From positions 1 to 64,000 of the forward strand of contig NZ_LN651326.1 of the NCBI RefSeq assembly GCF_000826525.2: 64,000 bases of DNA, in the 5' to 3' direction. This document shows, in pieces, positions 1 through 7,226 of the stretch (position 1 is the stretch's first letter; the number at the start of each line of letters is the position of its first letter). Position numbers and translations under genes: made by a program. The stretch is from Mobilicoccus massiliensis (GTDB lineage Bacteria > Actinomycetota > Actinomycetes > Actinomycetales > Dermatophilaceae). The notes under the pieces are model-generated. The model ran no database searches, was not told where the DNA came from, and saw only the letters and a program-made list of their open reading frames with translations.

Positions 1-11
1 GCCTCATTCCT

Positions 12-99
12 CCCCGATGTCCCCGATGTCCCCGATGTCCTCGTTCCTCCCCGATGTCCCCGATGTCCCCGATGTCCCCGATGTCCCCGATGTCCCCGA
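12..99. repeat. 9-bp tandem repeat (CCCCGATGT)n
   Basis: Three units of CCCCGATGT (12-38), a 10-base interruption CCTCGTTCCT, then five more units and a partial unit (49-99). A near-identical interruption (CCTCATTCCT) precedes the first block at 2-11, so there is a higher-order pattern. The window begins inside it and it probably continues upstream. Read in one frame it would encode Met-Ser-Pro repeats, but nothing else supports translation. Confidence 0.9.
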
Positions 100-388
100 T
101 CATCGTCACACCCGTAGGTCGCGATGCCGTCATGCTCGGTTCCCGCACCGCACGTCGTGACCCTCAAGTGCATGCCCACGACAGCCCGCGGCCGCCGTGC
201 AGTCGGCGACAGAGCGTGGGACAGGCGACCGGACGCACGTGCAGTCAGTCGGGGACGAGCGCCCCGCGTGGTGAGCACCTCGACCAGGTGTCGATTTCGG
301 TAGACACAAGCCAGCGCGGGAAGTACCAGGTGACACGCGCCATCGCCACCAGGAGACGACGTACGCACGCGGCAGATCCGCGCGGTTC
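100..388. other. Gene-free stretch
   Basis: Between the 9-bp repeat and the mazF-like gene I see no reading frame with a believable start, composition or family match. The open frames here have shuffled Arg/Pro/Ser-rich translations typical of antisense GC-rich DNA. The stretch may be part of a degraded accessory region. Confidence 0.5.
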
Positions 389-727
389 TCAAAGGTCAAT
401 GAGGAGTGCGATGGTCTCGCGCACCTCACCGAGGATCACCGGTCCCACGTTGCCAGCAGTGGCCACGATGCGACTCACCGCGACGGAACGGACATGTTGG
501 CACTGAGCAGCCGACGTGTCGGCCAGATGATTCCCGGGGTTCGGCTCCACCAGCACCTCGGTGCTGCTGCGTCGGATCGACCGCGTCAGCGGAACCACCT
601 GAACGACGTTCGGGCCGCCGCGAAGGATCCGCCGCGCCGTGACGACGATGGCCGGCCGGCGAAGGCCGGCTTCGCTTCCCGTCGGAGTGCCGAGATCCAG
701 CTGGACGACATCACCCGGCGTCAGCAT
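389..727 (-). CDS. MazF/PemK-family toxin (mRNA interferase)
   Basis: A 112-residue protein of PemK/MazF type: an N-terminal GDVVQLDLGTPTGSE strand, then RRPAIVVTARR, the NVVQVVPLT strand, and the HVRSVAVSRI segment near the C-terminus that matches the QxRxVDxxRL region of MazF proteins. Members cleave single-stranded RNA at short motifs. I chose the ATG at 727 because the protein fold begins there (MLTPGDVV). The frame is open further upstream, but that sequence reads as the antitoxin in another frame. It overlaps the antitoxin gene by 17 bases, so translation is probably coupled. The target sequence cannot be predicted. Confidence 0.85.
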   Translation of the reverse strand: MLTPGDVVQLDLGTPTGSEAGLRRPAIVVTARRILRGGPNVVQVVPLTRSIRRSSTEVLVEPNPGNHLADTSAAQCQHVRSVAVSRIVATAGNVGPVILGEVRETIALLIDL

Positions 728-908
728 CCAGCCACTCCGACTCCTCGGAATCCAGGTCCCGCGCCATGTCGACGGCCATCGAGTCCTGGCGCAGCGCGCG
801 GAGGGCGGCGCGCACGGTGTCATCGATCGTTTCGTGCCGCTCGCGAGCCAGTCGTGTCACGTGGGCGTGCGTGCCCTTGCTGACCCTGATGGTCGTGGTC
901 TGAGTCAT
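711..908 (-). CDS. Antitoxin of the MazF-type module (ribbon-helix-helix type)
   Basis: A 65-residue protein. The N-terminal TTTIRVSKGTHAHVTRLARE has the beta-strand plus two-helix pattern of ribbon-helix-helix DNA-binding antitoxins. The acidic C-terminus (DLDSEESEWLDADAG) would be the toxin-wrapping tail. It lies immediately upstream of, and overlaps, the MazF-like gene, the normal order for a type II module. By analogy with the family it neutralises the toxin and represses its own promoter. A palindrome just upstream (928-945) is a good operator candidate. Confidence 0.8.
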   Translation of the reverse strand: MTQTTTIRVSKGTHAHVTRLARERHETIDDTVRAALRALRQDSMAVDMARDLDSEESEWLDADAG

Positions 909-927
909 GAGTCCAGGGTAGGTCTGT

Positions 928-945
928 GTAGACGGGTTCGTCTAC
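928..945. promoter_or_regulatory. Candidate operator of the MazF-type module
   Basis: Perfect inverted repeat GTAGAC-N6-GTCTAC, centred about 28 bases upstream of the antitoxin start codon. The position and symmetry fit autoregulation by the ribbon-helix-helix antitoxin. Binding is inferred. Confidence 0.5.
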
Positions 946-1020
946 GGCGCACCGCGGCGCTTGGGGGCCGAGGCGACAGCGGCTGGACCGGGTGTAGTCG
1001 ATTGTTATACGGTATCCTCC

Positions 1021-1335
1021 ATGAGCGAACGGTTCGATCCCGAGGCGCTCGATGACACCGAGCCCTTCGAGGTCGACCGGCAAGCCGCTCACCTGTTCAA
1101 GCACCCGCACCTGGGGCTGGACGACGTGATGGACGCCTGGCACAGCGACCCGCTGTTCTATCCGGCCAAACCGCCGGCTCACTGGCTGATGTTCGCTGAG
1201 GTCGGTGGGCGAGTTCTCATCGTCCCACTGGCCCCCTCCCGCTCGGGGGATCCGAGCACGTGCAGACCGATCGGCTGCTACGAGGCGTCTTCGGGCCTTG
1301 CCGCCACCTACCGAAGGGACCGTGATGAGCACTGA
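1021..1335 (+). CDS. BrnT-like toxin candidate
   Basis: A 104-residue acidic protein starting MSERFDPEALDDTEPFEVD, followed by a KHPHLGLDDVMDAWHSDPLFY stretch. The KH...L..DV...W..DP pattern and the small size resemble BrnT-type RNase toxins, but the match is weak. The strongest evidence is context: its last codons overlap the start of a ribbon-helix-helix protein, the toxin-first order seen in brnTA modules. A short inverted repeat ATAC-G-GTAT (1007-1015) lies just before the start codon. No purine-rich ribosome site is visible, so the mRNA may be leaderless. It could also be an unrelated toxin family. Confidence 0.5.
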   Translation: MSERFDPEALDDTEPFEVDRQAAHLFKHPHLGLDDVMDAWHSDPLFYPAKPPAHWLMFAEVGGRVLIVPLAPSRSGDPSTCRPIGCYEASSGLAATYRRDRDEH

Positions 1336-1570
1336 CAACAGCTCCCAGCAGATGACGCCCGAGCAGGAGCACGCGTTCTACGCCGACCCGCGCAACCAGG
1401 AGCCCCAGGGCCCCCCGCGGCGTCGCAAGCGCCCACTGAACACACCCGTCCCCGTGCGTTTCCCGGCAGACCTGCTCGAAGAGGTCAAGCGCGCGGCCGA
1501 GGCCGACGACCGCTCTGTCTCCGCCTGGATCCGCCGAGCTGTCGAGCACGAGCTGTCGCGCTCCGCCTGA
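1325..1570 (+). CDS. Ribbon-helix-helix antitoxin (BrnA-like)
   Basis: An 81-residue protein. After a charged N-terminal tail (residues 1-40) comes NTPVPVRFPADLLEEVKRAA, then DDRSVSAWIRRAVEHEL, the classic strand-helix-helix of MetJ/Arc-type repressors (VPVRFP as the DNA-contacting strand). It starts at an ATG inside the end of the upstream gene (11-base overlap), so the two are translationally coupled. The RHH domain is C-terminal. Expected role: binds the upstream toxin and represses the operon. Confidence 0.7.
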   Translation: MSTDNSSQQMTPEQEHAFYADPRNQEPQGPPRRRKRPLNTPVPVRFPADLLEEVKRAAEADDRSVSAWIRRAVEHELSRSA

Positions 1571-1935
1571 CCCGCCAAGGTGCCCTCCGGGGACCCGCGG
1601 GGATGCAGCCCACTTCCCACCAGCGACCCAAGGTCGGCCACCTTGGCCAGGATCCGGTCGAGGGTGCGGATCTCGGCGGCGGAGGTGCACCACGCCTTCG
1701 CAGCGGGCGCAAAACCAGCCACCGCCCTCATCGTCCTCACGCCCGGGGTCGAGCGACTCGACTACTTCCGCCTCCTCGCCGCCGCCCTCGGCGGTCAGGC
1801 CGGTCTATCGCTCCTCGACCCCGCCCAGGAGCGTTTCGACAACCATTTCGTGGACTCACCGGTCTGGGACGAGCACCTTCGCGAACTCCAACAGCCTCCG
1901 ACCGGGCGGAGCGTCGCCCCGATGAGAGGGCGTGA
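1571..1935. other. Degenerate stretch, no intact gene
   Basis: One forward frame around 1690-1890 has a fairly natural composition (for example LDYFRLLAAALGGQAGLSLL, then DPAQERFDNHFVDSPVWDEHL). It has no proper start region, matches no family I recognise, and runs into low-complexity Ser/Pro sequence. With the broken DUF4267 gene directly after it, this looks like a decaying segment. Confidence 0.4.
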
Positions 1936-2302
1936 CCCGCGCTGCTCGCAGCCACTGTCACGGCCGTCGTCGGGTGCCTGGCCATCATCGCCATCGGACT
2001 CCGCCTCCTCCTCAGCCCCGACCGGGCGACGCGCGATTTCGGCGTCGAGCCCGGACACGTCCCCGCACTGACCCAGATCAAGGCCCGTCCGCGACATCGC
2101 CTCCGGCGCCGTCGGCCTGGTCGTGTGGGGCATGGCTACGCCGACCACGCTCGGCTGGGTGCTGCTCGTACAGGCCAACACGCCGGTCGCCGACGCCGTC
2201 ATCGTCATCCGCAACGGCGGCTCGGCCCGGCATGCCGTCGCGGTGCACGCCACCACCGCAGCCCTGCTGATCGCGACCGGATCGGTGCTCATCCTTCGCT
2301 GA
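1936..2302 (+). pseudogene. DUF4267 membrane protein, frameshifted
   Basis: The first frame reads ATVTAVVGCLAIIAIGLRLL, then LLSPDRATRDFGVEPGHVPAL (a membrane helix followed by the typical xFGV... segment). At about 2080-2085 the family sequence continues one frame over as VRDIASGAVGLVVWGMATPT, then TLGWVLLVQANTPVADAVIV, ending in LLIATGSVLILR before a TGA. This is the usual order of DUF4267 proteins (about 130 residues). No ATG or GTG start is found in frame at the 5' end, where a stop lies at 1933-1935. Either one base is lost in the genome or there is a sequencing error. The missing start argues for a real pseudogene. Confidence 0.6.
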
Positions 2303-2305
2303 CGC

Positions 2306-2962
2306 TCACGAATGCAGGGAACGCGCCGCGGGTGCCACCCGGAGAACGAGTCCGACGAGGAAGGAGCGATACCACTCGTGGATCTGTGGCTCGCCCCAGC
2401 CGAGGTCGAGAAGGTCCAGGTAGGACGCCGGAGAACCGAGCAGCCAGATCCGGTCGCGCGCCTGCGGGTGCGGAACCCGGAGCCAACCCAACCCCTCCCA
2501 GTGGGCAGCGGTCCGGTCGGCACCCGTCATCCGCTCCGCGTCGGTCGCGCGAACGAAGTCGGCCAGGGCCGGTTCGCCGGCCTGAGCTCGGAGGGCGAGC
2601 GCGATCAGAGGCGCGCTGCGGGCGTTGATGGTCAGGGCATGGGCGGCCCAGGCATCGGCCGCCTCGTCGGGGGTCGCGGCGGCCCGGAGCCGGACAATCC
2701 CCTCCCTCTCGGCGATGGGAATCGGAGCGTCGTCCCCGGCGATCCGCACGTCGTAGACGCTTTTGAGCAGGGCGGCCTTGCTGCCGAAGCCCTTGTAGAT
2801 CGTCTCCGGCGAGACCTCGGCCTCGCGTGCGATCGCGCGGATCGTGGTCCCGGCCCATCCGTCCCGCAGCAGCAAGCGTTCCGCCGCGGTGAGGACGCGA
2901 ACGCGGGTGGCTGCAGCAGATTCGGCTCTTGACGTGGGTGGGTGCGAGGCGGAGGATTTCAT
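2306..2962 (-). CDS. TetR-family transcriptional regulator
   Basis: 218 residues. A TetR helix-turn-helix lies at about 20-65 (RVRVLTAAERLLLRDGWAGT, then TTIRAIAREAEVSPETIYKGF). The remainder is a helical ligand-binding domain with no recognisable ligand. I chose the ATG at 2962 because the HTH starts close behind it. The open frame extends further, but that sequence is antisense to the neighbouring gene. It diverges from the SnoaL-like gene, and its start codon overlaps a perfect 16-bp palindrome, so it very likely represses itself and its neighbour. Confidence 0.9.
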   Translation of the reverse strand: MKSSASHPPTSRAESAAATRVRVLTAAERLLLRDGWAGTTIRAIAREAEVSPETIYKGFGSKAALLKSVYDVRIAGDDAPIPIAEREGIVRLRAAATPDEAADAWAAHALTINARSAPLIALALRAQAGEPALADFVRATDAERMTGADRTAAHWEGLGWLRVPHPQARDRIWLLGSPASYLDLLDLGWGEPQIHEWYRSFLVGLVLRVAPAARSLHS

Positions 2963-2977
2963 TACAGTCAACTGTAA
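2962..2977. promoter_or_regulatory. TetR operator TTACAGT-CA-ACTGTAA
   Basis: A perfect inverted repeat (7-bp arms, 2-bp spacer) in the 30-base gap between divergent start codons. It touches the TetR start codon and lies 15 bases before the SnoaL-like ATG. Its AT-richness against GC-rich surroundings also suits a promoter. Assignment to the adjacent regulator is inference. Confidence 0.75.
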
Positions 2978-2992
2978 CGAGAGGAGGGCGCC

Positions 2993-3511
2993 ATGTCGAC
3001 GCCGACACCCGAGGCAGTGGCCATCCAGAGCCTCCACGCCATGGCCATCGGCGATCAAGCCGCCCTGGCCACGCTGATCCACCCCGAGGCGACCAATCGG
3101 GAAGCCATCGACGAACCGGCCGACTGCCGGGTGCAGGGGCCGGCCGCGTTCACGGCCACCTCGCAATGGCTCCGTCAGGCGTGGAGCGACATCGCATTCA
3201 CCGCCGACACCTGCGTTGCGCGCGACGACCTCGTGGTCACATACGGGACGATGTCCGGCCGACACACGGGGCCTTTCACGGTGTACGACGACCGAGCGCA
3301 GATCGCGCAGGTCTTCCCGGCCACCGGTCGGTCGTTCACCGTGGACCATGCCCACTTCTTTCGGATGAAGGACGGCCGGATCGTCGAGCACTGGGCCGTC
3401 CGCGATGACCGCTCCCTCGGCGAACAGCTCGGCTGGGCGCCGCCCAGCCCGATCTACGCCCTGCGCATGAGCCTGGCGACCGCCCTGGCTCGGCGACAAT
3501 CGAAGCGGTAG
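2993..3511 (+). CDS. SnoaL/NTF2-like ester cyclase-type protein
   Basis: 172 residues with the cone-fold pattern of SnoaL-like proteins: an N-terminal helix (MAIGDQAALATLIHPEATNR), a WLRQAWSDIAFTADTCVARD strand pair, a central TYGTMSGRHTGPF strand, and the late FFRMKDGRIVEHWAVRDD motif typical of ester cyclase/polyketide cyclase homologues. The substrate is unknown; many members bind small hydrophobic molecules or are detoxifying. A GAGGAG ribosome site precedes the ATG. It is divergently transcribed from a TetR regulator, whose inducer may be this protein's substrate. Confidence 0.75.
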   Translation: MSTPTPEAVAIQSLHAMAIGDQAALATLIHPEATNREAIDEPADCRVQGPAAFTATSQWLRQAWSDIAFTADTCVARDDLVVTYGTMSGRHTGPFTVYDDRAQIAQVFPATGRSFTVDHAHFFRMKDGRIVEHWAVRDDRSLGEQLGWAPPSPIYALRMSLATALARRQSKR

Positions 3512-3575
3512 CGGGTCGGTCGCGGACCGACGACCTTCGCCTTCCCACGCCACGTCGAGAGCGATCGAAGCGCAG

Positions 3576-3614
3576 CGTCGGGGGCCGGCTCCCCCGAGTC
3601 ACCGGCCCCCGACG
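3576..3614. terminator. Bidirectional hairpin terminator
   Basis: A perfect 13-bp stem (CGTCGGGGGCCGG and its complement) around a 13-base loop, lying between two convergent genes and ending one base before the stop codon of the minus-strand gene. There is no clear T-run, as is common in high-GC actinobacteria. Confidence 0.7.
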
Positions 3615-3615
3615 G

Positions 3616-4071
3616 TCAGTTCACCGGCACGCGCGGGGGACGTGGCGGCATGCAGCGGTCCATACCGCCGGGCTGCGCGTTCACGGTCTTGCACGGCACC
3701 GGCACGGGCACCGGCCACGGACGGCACAGCGCCGGATGCACCCGGTCGTCGTCGGACCAGGGCAGGCACGGCTGCGGCGGCTTGCACGGCCACGGGAGCC
3801 GCCCGTCCGTGACCTTGCACGGCCACGGCAGGCATGGGCCACGGAGCAGCCCGTCGACGCCGTGCACCGGCTGACACACCCGCCCGCGATCTCGGGTCAG
3901 GTCGGACGACGGGTCGGCGCCCCGCTCCGCGGCCTGCGCGCCGGGCGCGCCCGCGAAACCGACGGCGGCGAGCCCGGCGAGCGCCGTCGCCCGTCGGAGG
4001 CGGGCAGCGTGGCGCGTACGGCTGGGCCGCCGGTCGTGGGTGCCGGTCGTGAATGCGGTCATGGTCCTCAT
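3616..4071 (-). CDS. Secreted Cys/Pro/Trp-rich small protein
   Basis: 151 residues. An N-terminal Arg-rich region and hydrophobic stretch (RATALAGLAAVGFAGAPGAQA) form a signal peptide with cleavage after AQA. The mature part of about 105 residues is dominated by repeated CLPWPCK-type units (GPCLPWPCKVTDGRLPWPCK, then PPQPCLPW, CRPWPVPVPVPCK). Evenly spaced cysteines suggest a disulfide-stabilised or metal-binding extracellular peptide. I recognise no family. The ATG at 4071 gives the best signal peptide. It lies downstream of, and on the same strand as, the sensor kinase gene. Confidence 0.6.
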   Translation of the reverse strand: MRTMTAFTTGTHDRRPSRTRHAARLRRATALAGLAAVGFAGAPGAQAAERGADPSSDLTRDRGRVCQPVHGVDGLLRGPCLPWPCKVTDGRLPWPCKPPQPCLPWSDDDRVHPALCRPWPVPVPVPCKTVNAQPGGMDRCMPPRPPRVPVN

Positions 4072-4213
4072 CGGGTCGTCCCCTCCCTGACGTCCCGGGC
4101 GGGACGTCGCTCTCGAATCGACCCTTCGAGAATCCGCCGCCGGGTGCAGGGCGGGCGTCGGCCGCGTGGACGATCCTGCGCTACGTCGGCGCGATGACGC
4201 GCGGGCCTCGAGG

Positions 4214-5461
4214 TCAGTGGGAGGCGGACACCGGACGGCGACGCGGCAGGGTCGCGCGGATCGTGAACACCTCACCGGGCTCGACCGCAAAGAGACCGCC
4301 GCAGGCGGTGACACGTCCCTCGAGTCCGCGCAGACCGCGCCCGCTGCCGTGGGCGCGCAGGGCCGCGTCCCGGCCGGCTCCCGCGGTACTGCTCAACCGC
4401 AGCCCGAGTTCGTCGACGCCCCAAGCGACCACGAGGTCGACGTGGCTGCCGCGACCGCCGTGCCGGAGCGCGTTCGCCAGGCCCTCCTGGACGAACCGGT
4501 AGGCGGCGTGGTCCTGATCCGCGGCGAGCGGGAACGGTCGGCCGCGGGCGTCCAGTCGGACCGTCACGCCGCAGGCGCGGGTCGAGCGCACAAGGCCGCC
4601 GATCGCGTCCAGTCGACCGAGCTCCACGAAATCCACACCGGCGTCATCGGCCGCCCGCGCACCACCCTCGGCAAGAAGTCCGAGCAGGCGACGCAACTCC
4701 TGCATCGATGACGTGCTCGTCGACTGGATCGCCTCCAGGGCCGCCAGCACGCGCGCATCGGAGTCGGGTTCGCCCGCCGCCACCGCCCGGGCGCCCGCCG
4801 CCTGCAGAGCGATGGCCCCCATCGAGTGGGACAGCGCATCGTGCAGCTCCCGGGAGAGCGCGAGCCGATCCTCCTGTCGGGCGAGACGGGCGCGCGTCGC
4901 GAGCGCCTCCTCGCGCAGGCGCGCGTTCTCCTCGGCGCGGAATCCGGAGCGTCCCGCCATCCACGTCAGCGACGTGATCACGCCCCACAGCGCGGCGGTG
5001 ACGGCGACTCCGGCCGCGTCCATGGCCACCAGCGTCGCCGCGTTCGCCGTGTTGAGCGCCCAGGCCGGCACGCAGCCCACCACGAACGGCAGCGCCGCTC
5101 GCAGCGGTAGGCGGCGCGCGGCGTCGAACAGGGCGATGGTCAGCGCGGTGAACGGCTGATACTCGGGCAACGTCACGCCCCAGAACACCGTGTAGGCGAG
5201 CGCCACGCAGAAGGCCCACCCCGTACGCCCTCGCAGCACGGCCAGACCGCCGTAGGTGAGCAGTCCACTCGCCACGAGAACCCACAGCGGGAGCTCGCCT
5301 CCCCAGCGCAGGGTCGTCCCGCCGCTCCACATCGTCAGGTCGAGGACGAACGCGGCGGCGAACAGGGCGATCGTCAGTGCGGTGCGGGAGGGTCGCCGTC
5401 CTGGGTGGTTGCGCACGACGGCTAGCGGCACCCCCGGCATCCCGGCCAGATCCGGCACCAC
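4214..5461 (-). CDS. Sensor histidine kinase (NarL/DesK type, HisKA_3)
   Basis: 415 residues. About four to five membrane helices (27-170) precede a coiled linker rich in Arg/Glu (175-200) and the dimerisation box LSRELHDALSHSMGAIALQA with phospho-acceptor His207. The HATPase_c part follows: the N-box FVQEGLANALRHG near 325 and the glycine box GSGRGLRGLEGRV near 378. It is the partner of the LuxR-type regulator 470 bases upstream. The GTG at 5461 overlaps the preceding ORF by 40 bases. The ATG at 5440 is an equally good start. Confidence 0.9.
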   Translation of the reverse strand: MVPDLAGMPGVPLAVVRNHPGRRPSRTALTIALFAAAFVLDLTMWSGGTTLRWGGELPLWVLVASGLLTYGGLAVLRGRTGWAFCVALAYTVFWGVTLPEYQPFTALTIALFDAARRLPLRAALPFVVGCVPAWALNTANAATLVAMDAAGVAVTAALWGVITSLTWMAGRSGFRAEENARLREEALATRARLARQEDRLALSRELHDALSHSMGAIALQAAGARAVAAGEPDSDARVLAALEAIQSTSTSSMQELRRLLGLLAEGGARAADDAGVDFVELGRLDAIGGLVRSTRACGVTVRLDARGRPFPLAADQDHAAYRFVQEGLANALRHGGRGSHVDLVVAWGVDELGLRLSSTAGAGRDAALRAHGSGRGLRGLEGRVTACGGLFAVEPGEVFTIRATLPRRRPVSASH

Positions 5462-5931
5462 CAGGGCCGGCGGGCCGGCGACGGTCGTGGGCGCCTCGTG
5501 TAGCCGGTCGCCTCCGGCTTCTCGGGCGGAGGGGCCGTGTCGCGGGCCTCGTGATCGGCCAGGAAGCGTTCGAGGTCGTCGAACTCGGACTCCGGCGTGC
5601 CCAGGGCCGGAGCGGGCAGCTTCTCCGGCGTCTCCGCGATCGGCATGTCGAGTTCGAGGGCCACCGCGTCCTCGGGAACGCCGTCGTTCGGCAGCACGAC
5701 GCTGCCGTCCACGACGTAGCGCGCGAACGGAGTGTCGACGGCGACACGCGCCCGAGTGGCCTCCCGTCGCCTCCGCAGCGCGCAGGCCGTCTTCGGGTGA
5801 AGGACGACGAAGTCTGTCGCGGCGAGCACGCCGGCCCCCAGGTAGGGTCCGGTCCGCTCTCCGGAGAGGGCCCAGACGCTCACCCGGTAGCCCGCTCCCG
5901 GTGGCTGCGGATCGGATACGTATTCGGTCAC
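5422..5931 (-). CDS. Unknown protein, possible degenerate trypsin-like fold
   Basis: 169 residues, GTG start overlapping the response-regulator stop as GTGA, so translationally coupled. The middle reads SVWALSGERTGPYLGAGVLA, then ATDFVVLHPKTA, and later DAVALELDMPIAE. This order (GxLxxxxFVLxxxxA, then DVALLELDxP) recalls S1 peptidases, but the catalytic histidine segment (TAAHC) reads LHPKTA and no GDSGG motif is present. The C-terminus is Pro/Arg-rich and probably only partly real. Sitting between regulator and kinase genes, it may be an accessory input protein. The fold call is speculative. Confidence 0.55.
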   Translation of the reverse strand: MTEYVSDPQPPGAGYRVSVWALSGERTGPYLGAGVLAATDFVVLHPKTACALRRRREATRARVAVDTPFARYVVDGSVVLPNDGVPEDAVALELDMPIAETPEKLPAPALGTPESEFDDLERFLADHEARDTAPPPEKPEATGYTRRPRPSPARRPWWCRIWPGCRGCR

Positions 5932-6647
5932 GGTTTCTCCTTCGTGGAACGTGCGCCTCCCGGCGCGCTCGGCACGAGCCCGGAACGGAAGGCGAGCACG
6001 ACGGCCTGCGTGCGGTCCCGGGAATCGGTCTTCATGAGAATGCGAGAGACGTGCGTGCGGACCGTCGCCTCGCTGACGAAGAGTCCACGGGCGATCTCCG
6101 CGTTGCTCAGCCCGTCCGCGAGGAGGGTGAGGATCTCGAGCTCGCGCTCGGTGAGGCCTGCCAGGCGTTCGCCCAGCGTGGCGCGATCCGGGGGGTTCGC
6201 CCGCCGCAGCGCGTCGATGACGGGAGTCGTGACCGTCGGGTCGAGCCAGCCCCGACCGGCGGCGATCGTGCGAATCGCGGCCGGGAGATGCAGCGGCGCG
6301 GAGTCCTTGACGATGAAGCCGCTCGCGCCCGCGTGCAACACCGCGAGCACGGTCTCGTCGTCACCGAACGTCGTGAGTGCCAGCACCCGCGGCGTCGCGC
6401 CGTCGAGGGCGGAGTCGTCGATGATCGCCCGCGTCGCCTGCACCCCGTCGAGGCCGGGCATGGACAGGTCCATGAGGACGACGTCGGGGCGCAGCTCGCG
6501 CGCCGCGGCCACGGCGTGCAGCCCGTCCGCGACGGCGCCGGCCACTTCCAGGTCCGGATGGGCCGACACGAGCATCTCGATGCCGCTGCGCACCATCGCG
6601 TCGTCGTCGACGACGAGGACGCGCGTGACCCCGATCGGATCGCCCAT
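5928..6647 (-). CDS. LuxR/NarL-type response regulator
   Basis: 239 residues. The receiver domain has the acidic cluster DDD (14-16), the phospho-acceptor Asp60 in VVLMDLSMPGLDG, the conserved Thr in LALTTF and the Lys in FIVKDS. The GerE helix-turn-helix occupies the C-terminal third (LTERELEILTLLADGLSNAE, then IARGLFVSEATVRTHVSRIL). The start at 6647 is preceded by an AAGGGG ribosome site; the longer open frame has no receiver homology. It is the first gene of a three-gene cluster with an unknown ORF and the cognate histidine kinase. Confidence 0.95.
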   Translation of the reverse strand: MGDPIGVTRVLVVDDDAMVRSGIEMLVSAHPDLEVAGAVADGLHAVAAARELRPDVVLMDLSMPGLDGVQATRAIIDDSALDGATPRVLALTTFGDDETVLAVLHAGASGFIVKDSAPLHLPAAIRTIAAGRGWLDPTVTTPVIDALRRANPPDRATLGERLAGLTERELEILTLLADGLSNAEIARGLFVSEATVRTHVSRILMKTDSRDRTQAVVLAFRSGLVPSAPGGARSTKEKP

Positions 6648-6712
6648 GACGAATTCCCCTTGCGCCGTGCGCTTATGCCAAGCATGAGGTGGATGGGGGT
6701 CGCGGTCAACGA

Positions 6713-6758
6713 CGACGGGGGCGGTGGCCGGCCGTCCCTCCGACCATCGCCCCCGTCG
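6713..6758. terminator. Hairpin between two minus-strand genes
   Basis: Perfect 11-bp arms CGACGGGGGCG / CGCCCCCGTCG separated by 24 bases, located 37 bases beyond the stop of the small secreted-protein gene. It is likely its terminator, although no T-run follows. Confidence 0.5.
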
Positions 6759-6795
6759 CCCGAGACCCCCCGAGTTGCGAGCGTCTGCTCCGGGT

Positions 6796-7023
6796 TTACT
6801 CCGCGACCCAGGAACTTCCGTTCGCATCCACTGTGTGGTTGGTGAGCATGACCCCGCCGCTGTCGTTCGTGTAGCGGTAGTAGGTCTTGCCGTCGACCGT
6901 GCGTGTCGAGTGCAGCTTCCACCCGTCTGCGGCCGACGCGGACTCCGCCGTCGCCACCGACAGCCCACCGAGACCCACCAGCGCCACCATCGCGGCGGCC
7001 ACCATCCTCTTCTTCATCTCCAC
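6796..7023 (-). CDS. Small secreted protein
   Basis: 75 residues. It has a textbook signal peptide (MEMKKRMVAAAMVALVGLGG, then LSVATAESASA) with cleavage near residue 31. The mature part of about 43 residues (KLHSTRTVDGKTYYRYTNDS and following) has no cysteines and ends in WVAE. A GGGGGATGTG purine stretch lies just before the ATG. I do not recognise the family. It resembles the small exported proteins often placed near two-component systems, and the kinase cluster is next to it on the same strand. Confidence 0.65.
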   Translation of the reverse strand: MEMKKRMVAAAMVALVGLGGLSVATAESASAADGWKLHSTRTVDGKTYYRYTNDSGGVMLTNHTVDANGSSWVAE

Positions 7024-7226
7024 ATCCCCCTCCTGATGACGGTGATCCGGGTGATCACCGTGCTTCGAAGGTAGGAAACGGGGCAGGGTCGATGCGTCGG
7101 CCGCGCTACGTATCCGCGCGTACGTCGGCAGGCGTACGTCGCCGCGGTCACATCGGCGCCCGGGCGGGGGACGCCGGCCGGCTTATCGACGGCCCCGGAC
7201 GCAGCTCTCTCGAACGACCCTGACCC

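Noticed and set aside
12-99. Short spaced repeats that could suggest CRISPR
   Set aside because: The 9-bp units are directly adjacent with no spacers and no cas gene is in the window.
54-506. Plus-strand ORF beginning with Met-Ser-Pro repeats
   Set aside because: Apart from the repeat its translation is shuffled Arg/Thr/Ser sequence and it overlaps the MazF-like gene.
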